A DNA stretch of 7,253 bases from Cryomorphaceae bacterium (GTDB taxonomy: Bacteria > Bacteroidota > Bacteroidia > Flavobacteriales > BACL11): NCBI GenBank assembly GCA_949531795.1, contig CATIQX010000094.1, forward strand, positions 1 to 7,253, in the 5' to 3' direction. The notes below the pieces were generated by a model. That model saw only the letters and a program-made list of their open reading frames with translations, was not told the DNA's origin and made no database searches. Position numbers and translations under genes: made by a program. Shown in pieces: positions 1 to 5,574 of this stretch. The number at the start of each line of letters is the position of its first letter. Within the stretch, counting starts at the first letter, position 1.

Positions 1-1184
1 ATAACAGGTTTGTCATTCCTAACGCTTTCTTTTTTACTATTTATATAACTCAACATTGCATCATATCCATACATACACTCTACATATAACACTTCAGAAT
101 AAGTGCAAAAACCTTCATGCACCCACATATCAGCAATATCATTAGTAGTGATGGAATTTCCCCACCACTCATGTCCACTTTCATGGACAATTATAAAATC
201 AAAATTTAGCCCATCAATAAAGCGAGTGTTTCCATGATAACCTGCAAGATAATCATTTCCATAGGCTATAGCTGATTGATGCTCCATTCCCAAGTAAGGT
301 GTTTCAACTAAAGCATAACCATCATTCCAAAAAGGATATGCTCCAAAATATTTCTCAAAACACTCCATCATGGGCCTCACCTGTTTAAAATGTTCTTTAG
401 CTTTGACTAAATTATCACTTAACACATAATAATCCATTCGTAAAGTATCTTTTTTTGAAATATACAATTCAGAAAAATTTACATAATCACCAATATTTAG
501 TGTAACATTATAATTATTTATAGGATAGGAAACAAACCATTCACTAACATTTACCAAAGAATTAAAATACTGATCCCAGACTGTAGTATCTTTTCTTAAA
601 TCACCATTTGAAATTATTTTTGAAGGGTACCTAGCTGTACAGGTAATACGCATACTATCTGGTTCATCAGATTGATGATCCTTACATGGCCACCAAACAC
701 TAGCCCCTAATCCTTGACAAGAAACTCCAATCCAAGGATTTCCATTATCATCCTTTTTCCAAGAAAAACCACCGTCCCATGGTGCATTTACTGCCTCCTT
801 AGGATAGCCACTGTACCAAATCTTTACATTTGCATATTCTGACTTTTTAAGCACCCTTGGGAAATCAATATAGACTGCACCAAACTCACGACTATACTCA
901 AGTTCAACACCTTCAAATTGAATAAGTAAAACTTCCATATTCAAAGCCAAGTCAATTTGCATCTTATTAAAATCAGAAACAACAGTAAAATGAATAATAT
1001 TGTAAGATTTTTCTAAAGATTTTTCTTGATGATCAACCATTACAAATAAGTCATAAAAAGTTACATCATAACATGTTCTCATTAAAGAAAGATCTCCTCT
1101 TAGACTATCTTCACGACTAAATGGCTGAGAAATTGCAGATAACACCCCGCAAAAAGTTACAAAAAAGAGTATTAACTTTCTCAT
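1..1184 (-). CDS. M1 family metallopeptidase (aminopeptidase N-like), C-terminal part outside the window
   Basis: Secreted zinc aminopeptidase-like enzyme, probably trimming peptides outside the inner membrane. The frame is open for 394 codons from the ATG at 1184 to the window edge. Residues 1-19 form a Sec signal peptide (M-R-K, then a hydrophobic stretch, likely cut near Ser19/Gln20); there is no lipobox. The N-terminal beta domain carries W164-W165-P166 followed by C-K-D-H-Q-S-D-E-P-D. The catalytic domain shows G299-M-E-H302, in the place of the G-x-M-E-N exopeptidase motif, and the zinc site H334-E-S-G-H338 with E357 exactly 19 residues further on (HExxH-18-E). The transition-state tyrosine and any C-terminal sorting domain lie beyond the window. 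It starts 22 nt after the upstream lipoprotein gene, so the two are probably co-transcribed. Family assignment is firm; substrate is unknown. Confidence 0.95.
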   Translation of the reverse strand, partial: MRKLILFFVTFCGVLSAISQPFSREDSLRGDLSLMRTCYDVTFYDLFVMVDHQEKSLEKSYNIIHFTVVSDFNKMQIDLALNMEVLLIQFEGVELEYSREFGAVYIDFPRVLKKSEYANVKIWYSGYPKEAVNAPWDGGFSWKKDDNGNPWIGVSCQGLGASVWWPCKDHQSDEPDSMRITCTARYPSKIISNGDLRKDTTVWDQYFNSLVNVSEWFVSYPINNYNVTLNIGDYVNFSELYISKKDTLRMDYYVLSDNLVKAKEHFKQVRPMMECFEKYFGAYPFWNDGYALVETPYLGMEHQSAIAYGNDYLAGYHGNTRFIDGLNFDFIIVHESGHEWWGNSITTNDIADMWVHEGFCTYSEVLYVECMYGYDAMLSYINSKKESVRNDKPV

Positions 1185-1206
1185 TGGAAATATTTAATTT
1201 GTAATA

Positions 1207-1827
1207 CTATTTAGAAAGAATAATATAGCAAGTAGAACTAAATGAAGTAGGGAAACCAGGAATAAGATCTATCTCTCCTGAAAATGTTAAATTCATGTAT
1301 CCATCAGTTTCAGATTCCACTTTTCCTGATCCAGCAATTTGAACTGGAATTGGAACTCCAAAACCAGCATCTATTGAAGCGGTTTGCTCAGTAACCGATA
1401 TGTTACCGAAATTATCAATATCGGCAGACACTTGTGATTCGCCAATATATATAAACAATGATCCTTCCTCATTAGCCTGTACATCAATAGATTCTGGTAA
1501 TTGATCATTAAGTAAAACAACTTGACCTAAAACATCTATTTCTTCACAGTCGGGATCTATATCCCAAACTCCTAACGCTAAGTCATAAGCATATAAACAA
1601 GTGCTATCATCAGTAGTAGCAATATAATTATAATTTATTGCTAAATTATCCATGCAGCCATAAATAAAAGAAATACAAGAACCATCATCAGAATTTGCAT
1701 ATGGGTTATAATTTGACGCAGAAGGATTAGTACATCCTGGCTGTGAAACATCTTCTTTTTTACAAGAAGAAAAAATAAGTGATACACCTATAAATAATAC
1801 TAATGATATTTTTAATATACTTTTCAT
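1207..1827 (-). CDS. Lipoprotein with two Gly-Cys...Asp-Asp-x-x-Cys repeats
   Basis: Protein of 206 aa, function unknown, probably anchored in the outer membrane or on the surface. The ATG at 1827 was chosen because it places a classic lipoprotein signal at the N terminus (K2, hydrophobic 4-19, F-S-S-C22). The ATG 13 codons upstream would add an extra hydrophobic stretch and lies inside the rpmB terminator. Cys22 is followed by K-K-E-D, resembling the charged lipoprotein export signals of Bacteroidota surface lipoproteins. Two related repeats follow: residues 31-51 (G-C-T-N-P-S-A-S-N-Y ... D-D-G-S-C) and 57-77 (G-C-M-D-N-L-A-I-N-Y ... D-D-S-T-C). Each has a Cys near both ends. Such repeats are frequent in secreted proteins of marine Bacteroidota. 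Residues about 80-206 look like an all-beta domain (alternating polar/hydrophobic strands, many Gly/Ser/Asp), perhaps lipocalin-like; that is inference. The M1 peptidase gene follows 22 nt downstream. Confidence 0.85.
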   Translation of the reverse strand: MKSILKISLVLFIGVSLIFSSCKKEDVSQPGCTNPSASNYNPYANSDDGSCISFIYGCMDNLAINYNYIATTDDSTCLYAYDLALGVWDIDPDCEEIDVLGQVVLLNDQLPESIDVQANEEGSLFIYIGESQVSADIDNFGNISVTEQTASIDAGFGVPIPVQIAGSGKVESETDGYMNLTFSGEIDLIPGFPTSFSSTCYIILSK

Positions 1828-1852
1828 TATGAATACAATTTGGTTATTAAAT

Positions 1853-1886
1853 AAAAAAAGTTGCAATCAAAGATAGCAACTTTTTT
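1853..1886 (-). terminator. Intrinsic terminator after rpmB
   Basis: Read on the minus strand there is a GTTGC stem half, an 11-nt loop, the matching GCAAC half and a run of seven T. The A/T tracts flanking the GC stem extend pairing to about 11 bp. It begins about 20 nt after the rpmB stop and lies before the lipoprotein start. It probably ends the rpmB transcript and separates it from the lipoprotein-peptidase pair. The A run on the other side would let it work in the opposite direction too, but no plus-strand gene ends here. Confidence 0.8.
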
Positions 1887-1907
1887 ATTATTCAATATAT
1901 TTTATAA

Positions 1908-2147
1908 TTAAACTAGAACATTACCGTTTGCTTTGGCCTCAGCTAAAACAGCAGCAATTCCTTTTTTATCAATTGTTCTTAATGCATTTGCTGAAACTTT
2001 CAAAATAATTGTTTCACCAGTTTCTGGAATAAAAAACTTTTTCGTTTGTAAATTCGGATAGAATTTTCTTTTTGTTCTATTCTTGGCGTGAGAAACATTA
2101 TTCCCAACCATTACTTTCTTTCCTGTTATTTGACAAATTCTTGACAT
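1908..2147 (-). CDS. rpmB: 50S ribosomal protein L28
   Basis: Structural protein of the large ribosomal subunit, 79 aa, the normal bacterial length. The N terminus M-S-R-I-C-Q-I-T-G-K-K, the block G-N-N-V-S-H-A-K-N-R-T-K-R-K-F-Y-P-N-L (about residues 15-33) and the C-terminal V-S-A-N-A-L-R-T-I-D-K-K-G match L28. Only one cysteine (C5) is present, so this is the form lacking the CxxC zinc ribbon. The gene has its own likely promoter (2168-2175) and terminator (1853-1886), so it appears to be a single-gene transcript. In many Bacteroidota rpmB is followed directly by rpmG (L33) and a short DUF4295 gene; here neither follows, and a lipoprotein gene comes next. The neighbouring cinA-type gene upstream is a common partner of rpmB in Flavobacteria. 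Confidence 0.98.
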   Translation of the reverse strand: MSRICQITGKKVMVGNNVSHAKNRTKRKFYPNLQTKKFFIPETGETIILKVSANALRTIDKKGIAAVLAEAKANGNVLV

Positions 2148-2167
2148 ATCTTCTTAATTTAGGGCTG

Positions 2168-2175
2168 CAAATATA
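2168..2175 (-). promoter_or_regulatory. Likely -7 promoter element of rpmB
   Basis: The minus strand reads TATATTTG, an exact match to the Bacteroidota -7 consensus TAnnTTTG, followed by GCAGCCC and then the rpmB ATG 20 nt after the element. This implies a short leader of roughly 15 nt. No clear TTG-type -33 element is seen at the usual distance, so the call rests on the -7 box and its position in the only gap between the amidohydrolase gene and rpmB. Confidence 0.55.
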
Positions 2176-2203
2176 CAATCTAATCTAAATAAATTGAAAT
2201 TTA

Positions 2204-2677
2204 TCACTGTTTTTTTATCTCAGTCAAAAGCAAGCTCAAAGCACTTTCAGATGCTTGATTAGCAATAGATTGCCTATCACCTAAAAAAATAAATCTACTA
2301 ACAGCTACATCAAATTTACTAGCAATAGCAATAAAAACAGTACCAATTGGATTTTTATTTGTTCCACCAGTAGGGCCGGCATATCCACTTGAAGCTATAG
2401 AAAAGTCTGTATTAAATTTTTCCAAAACACTTTTGGCCATCTGGACAACAACTTCCGGACTTACCTCAGTTTTTTCATTAATAATTGATTGACTAACTGC
2501 TAGAAATTTTATTTTAATTTCATTCTGATAAGCCACAATACCTCCTTTAAAATAAGATGAACTTCCTGAAAGGGTAGTTAATTTTGAAGCAATTAGTCCT
2601 GCAGTACAACTCTCAGCGACTGCAACACTTACTCCTTTTGCAATACATAATTGGTGTAAATTGTATAGGCATGACAT
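2204..2677 (-). CDS. pncC: Stand-alone CinA C-terminal domain, nicotinamide-nucleotide amidohydrolase (PncC family)
   Basis: Cytoplasmic enzyme family that hydrolyses NMN to nicotinate mononucleotide and ammonia, recycling NMN (for example that released by NAD-dependent DNA ligase) into NAD synthesis. The 157-aa length matches single-domain members (about 160 aa). Visible signatures are A21-E-S-C-T-A-G27, the block S39-S-S-Y-F-K-G-G-I-V-A-Y-Q-N-E53, V72-S-P-E75, G98-Y-A-G-P-T-G-G-T106, P110-I-G-T-V114 and G133-D-R135. The glycine motif has Tyr and Thr where many homologues have Ile/Val and Gly/Asp. The N-terminal MoCF/COG1058 half of full-length CinA is absent: the upstream gene is a stress protein ending 2 nt before this start. 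The tight spacing suggests one transcript with that gene and probably translational coupling. Activity is inferred from family knowledge. Confidence 0.92.
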   Translation of the reverse strand: MSCLYNLHQLCIAKGVSVAVAESCTAGLIASKLTTLSGSSSYFKGGIVAYQNEIKIKFLAVSQSIINEKTEVSPEVVVQMAKSVLEKFNTDFSIASSGYAGPTGGTNKNPIGTVFIAIASKFDVAVSRFIFLGDRQSIANQASESALSLLLTEIKKQ

Positions 2678-2679
2678 TT

Positions 2680-3561
2680 TTAGAATGCAATAGTTGGTCC
2701 TGTCAAATGCTTTTGTTCCTTCGGGCGTATACTCATAACAGGAATTTCAGAATTATTAATGATATACCTAGCTGTTACACTTATGTTATTAGATAATGTT
2801 AATTCTTCCTTTTTAGTCATTATCATAATTAAATCAGCATCAAAACTCTTTTCATATTTAAAAACAAAATCACCTAAAGTTTGCTTTTTCTCTCCTTCAA
2901 CCAAATCAGCAGTACATTTCACTCCAGCATCTGTAATGAATTTTTTTACTTGATTAATATTTTTAACTAGCTTACTCCTTATCTCTTGATTATCTCTAAG
3001 TACTACCGAAACTAAACGAATAGTTGCATCCCAATATCTAGCATATTCTAAAGCATAAGTAACCTTTTCTTTTGTTTGTTTTTCCAAATCAAGCGGAAGA
3101 ATAATATTCTTGCAACCTTCCCCATGATTCTTACCTTTAATTGTAATCACAGGACAATGTGCTAAACTTACAACACGCTCAGCATTAGAACCCATTATTT
3201 TTTTGGGAGAACCATCCGAACCATCAGTTCCCATTACAATTAAGTCGGCAGAAATCATTTCTGCAACTTTATTAATTTGACTGTATATTTTTCCTTTGGC
3301 TACCAAAGACTCAACGTGAACACCATACTTATCACCATACTCCTCACCAATTTGATGTAGCTTCTGATTTACCTTTAACTGTAATTCATGACTTTTATCA
3401 TCTAAAAACAAAGACTGCATCATGCTTTGCTCTTCTACTACTGACAGCAAGACTACTTCAGATTTTTTGATTTTCGCCAAATTAAAAGCTTGAACTAGAG
3501 CAATCATTGACTGTTCTGAGAACCCGATAGGAACTAATATTTTACTTGATGATATTGACAT
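2680..3561 (-). CDS. Tandem-domain universal stress protein (UspA family)
   Basis: Cytoplasmic stress-associated protein of 293 aa with two Usp domains, the usual size for tandem Usps. Domain 1 (about residues 5-143) starts with K-I-L-V-P-I-G-F-S-E and has the nucleotide-binding pattern G-2x-G-9x-G-S complete: G111, G114 and G124-S125, followed by N-A-E-R-V-V and C-P-V-I-T-I. This domain is predicted to bind ATP. Domain 2 (about 150-281) begins N-I-I-L-P-L-D and ends I-P-V-M-S-I-R-P. It has lost the glycine motif (M-T-K-K-E-E-L-T-L-S in its place) and probably does not bind nucleotide. The gene is divergent from the nucleoside phosphorylase gene across 39 nt and is the first gene of a pair with the PncC-type gene, 2 nt away. 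The physiological role of this paralogue cannot be told from sequence. Confidence 0.94.
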   Translation of the reverse strand: MSISSSKILVPIGFSEQSMIALVQAFNLAKIKKSEVVLLSVVEEQSMMQSLFLDDKSHELQLKVNQKLHQIGEEYGDKYGVHVESLVAKGKIYSQINKVAEMISADLIVMGTDGSDGSPKKIMGSNAERVVSLAHCPVITIKGKNHGEGCKNIILPLDLEKQTKEKVTYALEYARYWDATIRLVSVVLRDNQEIRSKLVKNINQVKKFITDAGVKCTADLVEGEKKQTLGDFVFKYEKSFDADLIMIMTKKEELTLSNNISVTARYIINNSEIPVMSIRPKEQKHLTGPTIAF

Positions 3562-3577
3562 ATTATTTATATTTTTG
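3546..3577 (+). promoter_or_regulatory. Candidate promoter of the nucleoside phosphorylase gene
   Basis: A TTG at 3546-3548 is separated by 21 nt from TATTTTTG at 3570-3577, which fits the Bacteroidota -33/-7 pattern (TTG, then TAnnTTTG). The start codon is at 3601, leaving a leader of about 18 nt. The -33 part would lie inside the first codons of the divergent stress-protein gene. AT richness makes chance matches common, hence modest confidence. Confidence 0.4.
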
Positions 3578-3583
3578 ACAATA

Positions 3584-3591
3584 CAAAATTA
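3584..3591 (-). promoter_or_regulatory. Candidate -7 element of the universal stress protein gene
   Basis: The minus strand reads TAATTTTG, an exact TAnnTTTG match, 22 nt before the ATG of the stress-protein gene. No TTG -33 box is seen at the expected distance upstream. With the plus-strand candidate at 3570-3577 it would form a pair of tightly packed divergent promoters within 39 nt. Confidence 0.35.
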
Positions 3592-3596
3592 CATAT

Positions 3597-3610
3597 TTAT
3601 ATGCATATAA
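3597..3610. repeat. Perfect 14-bp palindrome over the phosphorylase start codon
   Basis: TTATATGCATATAA equals its own reverse complement and contains the ATG at 3601. It could be an operator half-way between the divergent genes or a small hairpin limiting start-codon access. It is AT-rich, and a chance origin is possible. Confidence 0.4.
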
Positions 3611-4464
3611 TAGCAGAGACAGAATTAATACTTAGTCCAGAAAATAAAATTTACCATCTTAATTTAACTAAAGATGAAATTGCTGATACCATAATACTTG
3701 TTGGAGATCCTGAAAGAGTAAATATAATTTCAAATAAATTTGATAGTATTGAACATAAAATACAGAACAGAGAATTTATTACACATACAGGAACTTTAAA
3801 TGGGAAAAGAATTAGCGCAATATCAACTGGAATTGGCCCTGACAATATTGATATTATTGTTAATGAACTTGATGCATTAGTTAATATTGATTTCAAAACT
3901 CGAACAATAAATAAAAAAAAGAAAACTTTAAACCTTATTCGTCTAGGCACTTCAGGAGCCTTACAGAAAGATATTGAAGTTGACTCTTTTCTAGTTTCAT
4001 TTTTTGGATTAGGATTTGACAACATTGCGCATTTCTATCAAACAGAAGAAATAATTGAACATGAAATGAGTAATAAGTATAAGCAACATGCAAGTTGGCC
4101 AGAAAATTTATCGAACCCATATGCTGTAAAAGCATCAGACAATCTACTTTCACTTTTTCCTGATATAAAAACAGGAATAACAGCAACTGCACCAGGTTTT
4201 TATGGGCCTCAAGGAAGAACATTAAGACTTAATCCACTTATTACCAACTTACATGAAAAAATGGAAAGCTTTAATTACAAGGGAAATAGAATTACAAATT
4301 TTGAAATGGAAACTTCTGCTCTATACTACTTAGGACAATCACTTGGACATAATACACTAACAATGTGTGCTATAATAGCAAACCGACTTACAAAAGAGTA
4401 CAGTAAAAACTATAAAAAAACAGTAGAAGAAATGATAAGTCTAGTACTTAAAAGAATCTGTTAA
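3601..4464 (+). CDS. Nucleoside phosphorylase, uridine phosphorylase-like
   Basis: Cytoplasmic enzyme of 287 aa that should cleave a nucleoside with phosphate to a free base and (deoxy)ribose-1-phosphate. NP-I (PNP_UDP_1) signatures in order: V34-G-D-P-E-R-V40 (phosphate-binding Arg39), S75-T-G-I-G-P-D-N82, R114-L-G-T-S-G119, F200-Y-G-P-Q-G-R206 and N233-F-E-M-E-T-S-A240 (ribose-binding Met/Glu). The F-Y-x-x-Q-x-R pattern resembles the Gln/Arg pair with which E. coli uridine phosphorylase reads uracil, so a pyrimidine nucleoside is favoured, but that is inference. It is about 30 aa longer than E. coli Udp, including a Lys-rich loop (103-108) encoded by an A8 run. The ATG at 3601 gives the N terminus A-E-T-E-L-I-L-S-P-E usual for Bacteroidota members. 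It converges on the aquaporin gene, with the stop codons overlapping. Confidence 0.93.
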   Translation: MHIIAETELILSPENKIYHLNLTKDEIADTIILVGDPERVNIISNKFDSIEHKIQNREFITHTGTLNGKRISAISTGIGPDNIDIIVNELDALVNIDFKTRTINKKKKTLNLIRLGTSGALQKDIEVDSFLVSFFGLGFDNIAHFYQTEEIIEHEMSNKYKQHASWPENLSNPYAVKASDNLLSLFPDIKTGITATAPGFYGPQGRTLRLNPLITNLHEKMESFNYKGNRITNFEMETSALYYLGQSLGHNTLTMCAIIANRLTKEYSKNYKKTVEEMISLVLKRIC

Positions 4465-4467
4465 CAG
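4458..4467. other. Shared palindromic stop of two convergent genes
   Basis: CTGTTAACAG is a perfect 10-bp palindrome. Its central TTAA (4461-4464) supplies TAA to the phosphorylase gene on the plus strand (4462-4464) and TAA to the aquaporin gene on the minus strand (4461-4463). There is no intergenic space and no intrinsic terminator between the two genes, so their transcripts should overlap at the 3' ends. Confidence 0.85.
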
Positions 4468-5123
4468 TTATCGCAACATTTATTAGATTGTACTAGTTTA
4501 CATGAATAAACTGCCAAAATAGATCCAAGAATAGTTGCTATAACATACAACCATAAATGAGTCAAGTCTCCTGAAAAAATTGCAGGAGCTATAGAGCGAG
4601 CTGGGTTCATAGAAGCACCACTAATAGGCCCTGCAAAAGTAGCCTCAAAAGCAACTACTCCACCAACAGCCAAAGCAGCAGTAATTCCCTTTTCCTTTGA
4701 CCCAGTTGAAACATTAAGAATCACAAACATTAAGATAAAGGTTAAAATAAACTCCAATATAAAGGATTGCATCCAAGCCTCATTTAAAGGCAAGGTTTCC
4801 CCCATAGTGCTTGATTCAGGGAAAATAAAATATAAGCTTGCTGATGCCAAAATTGCACCTACTAACTGAAAAGAAATATAAGGTAAAATCTGGTTTTTTG
4901 GGAATCGTTTTGCTACTGCAAAGGCAATCGTTACTGCTGGGTTAATATGCGCTCCAGATATATCACCAATTGCATATATCATAGCCATTACTACTAATCC
5001 AAATGAAAGCCCAATTCCTAAATGACTTATTTCACCGCCAGTAATTTCATTAATCATAATCGCGCCTGTACCTACAAATACCAAGATGTAGGTGCCAAAT
5101 AATTCTGCCCAATACTTTTTCAT
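4461..5123 (-). CDS. MIP-family aquaporin, NIP-like
   Basis: Inner-membrane channel for water or small neutral solutes, 220 aa, typical length with six predicted membrane helices and two half-helices. The first half has A6-E-L-F-G-T and S56-G-A-H-I-N61-P-A63; the second has E124 in helix 4 and G165-P-I-S-G-A-S-M-N173-P-A-R176-S. The second block closely resembles plant NIP and bacterial NIP-like channels. Ungapped alignment around both NPA motifs with E. coli AqpZ (F43, H174, T183, R189) puts F41, A161, A170 and R176 in the aromatic/arginine filter. The His of strict water channels is therefore missing. The cytoplasmic tail contains C208 and C216-C-D-N-C220. Start ATG overlaps the thioesterase stop (ATGA), indicating translational coupling. 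The solute cannot be named from sequence; glycerol, urea, metalloid acids or water are all possible. Confidence 0.94.
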   Translation of the reverse strand: MKKYWAELFGTYILVFVGTGAIMINEITGGEISHLGIGLSFGLVVMAMIYAIGDISGAHINPAVTIAFAVAKRFPKNQILPYISFQLVGAILASASLYFIFPESSTMGETLPLNEAWMQSFILEFILTFILMFVILNVSTGSKEKGITAALAVGGVVAFEATFAGPISGASMNPARSIAPAIFSGDLTHLWLYVIATILGSILAVYSCKLVQSNKCCDNC

Positions 5124-5527
5124 AATAATTTTTCTTTTAATTTATTCATAATTATTTTAGGAGCAGAACAAGGCTTACCCGTTTTTTTATTTATAAAAAC
5201 CAAAATGACTTCACCAATATTCAAAAGCTCTCTATTTTCATTAAAAGTTTCATAATGAAAAGTAATTTTTGCAGATGGTAATTCTTTAATAGTTGTTTTG
5301 ATAGTAAGCTTATCATCATAAAAAGCAGGTTTTTTATAATTAATATTCATACTTACAACAGGAAGCGCAAATCCCATTGCTTCGATTTCTTTATATGACA
5401 GTCCCAAAGAACGAAGAAGCTCAACTCTTCCCACTTCATAATACTGAGCATATACTCCATAGTATACAAAACTCATTTGATCTGTTTCGCCATACCTCAC
5501 TCTAATTTTTGTTTCAAAAGAATACAT
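5120..5527 (-). CDS. Acyl-CoA thioesterase, YbgC/FadM-type hotdog fold
   Basis: Small cytoplasmic 4HBT-family enzyme that hydrolyses an acyl-CoA thioester, probably as a homotetramer. The ATG at 5527 gives 135 aa with a usual short leader before the motif; a GTG five codons upstream (5542) is open but less likely. The active-site block V-R-Y-G-E-T-D-Q-M ... Y-Y-G-V-Y-A-Q-Y-Y-E-V-G-R lies at residues 10-34, with Asp16 as the likely catalytic acid. Where proteobacterial YbgC has V-V-Y-H, this protein has V-Y-Y, so the His is replaced by Tyr, as is common in Bacteroidota homologues. The block V-S-M-N-I-N-Y-K-K-P-A-F-Y-D-D follows at about 58-72. The gene overlaps the aquaporin start by 4 nt and is divergent from the nucleotidase genes. 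Chain-length preference is unknown. Confidence 0.92.
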   Translation of the reverse strand: MYSFETKIRVRYGETDQMSFVYYGVYAQYYEVGRVELLRSLGLSYKEIEAMGFALPVVSMNINYKKPAFYDDKLTIKTTIKELPSAKITFHYETFNENRELLNIGEVILVFINKKTGKPCSAPKIIMNKLKEKLL

Positions 5528-5542
5528 GCTGCAATAATACAC

Positions 5543-5568
5543 ACAATATTTTTATTTCTTAATATTGT
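5543..5568. repeat. 8-bp inverted repeat in a divergent promoter region
   Basis: ACAATATT (5543-5550) and AATATTGT (5561-5568) form perfect 8-bp arms around a 10-nt T-rich spacer. It lies in the 47-nt gap between the thioesterase and nucleotidase start codons. The right arm overlaps TAATATTG (5560-5567), one mismatch from the TAnnTTTG -7 consensus. The element could be a regulator-binding dyad; this is unproven. Confidence 0.4.
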
Positions 5569-5574
5569 AGCCTT

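Noticed and set aside
1828..1866. Upstream start for the repeat lipoprotein at 1866
   Set aside because: It would start inside the rpmB terminator hairpin and put extra residues before an otherwise perfect lipoprotein signal.
3908..3922. A8 run in the phosphorylase gene as a programmed frameshift site
   Set aside because: The frame continues intact through all family motifs, and Lys-rich loops are common in AT-rich genomes; nothing points to slippage.
2584..4222. Open frames opposite to or overlapping the amidohydrolase, stress-protein and phosphorylase genes (2584-2796 and 2759-2953 plus; 3651-4025 and 3935-4222 minus)
   Set aside because: They lie inside genes with clear family motifs, have no recognisable domains, and their composition is what the complementary or shifted frame of an AT-rich gene produces.
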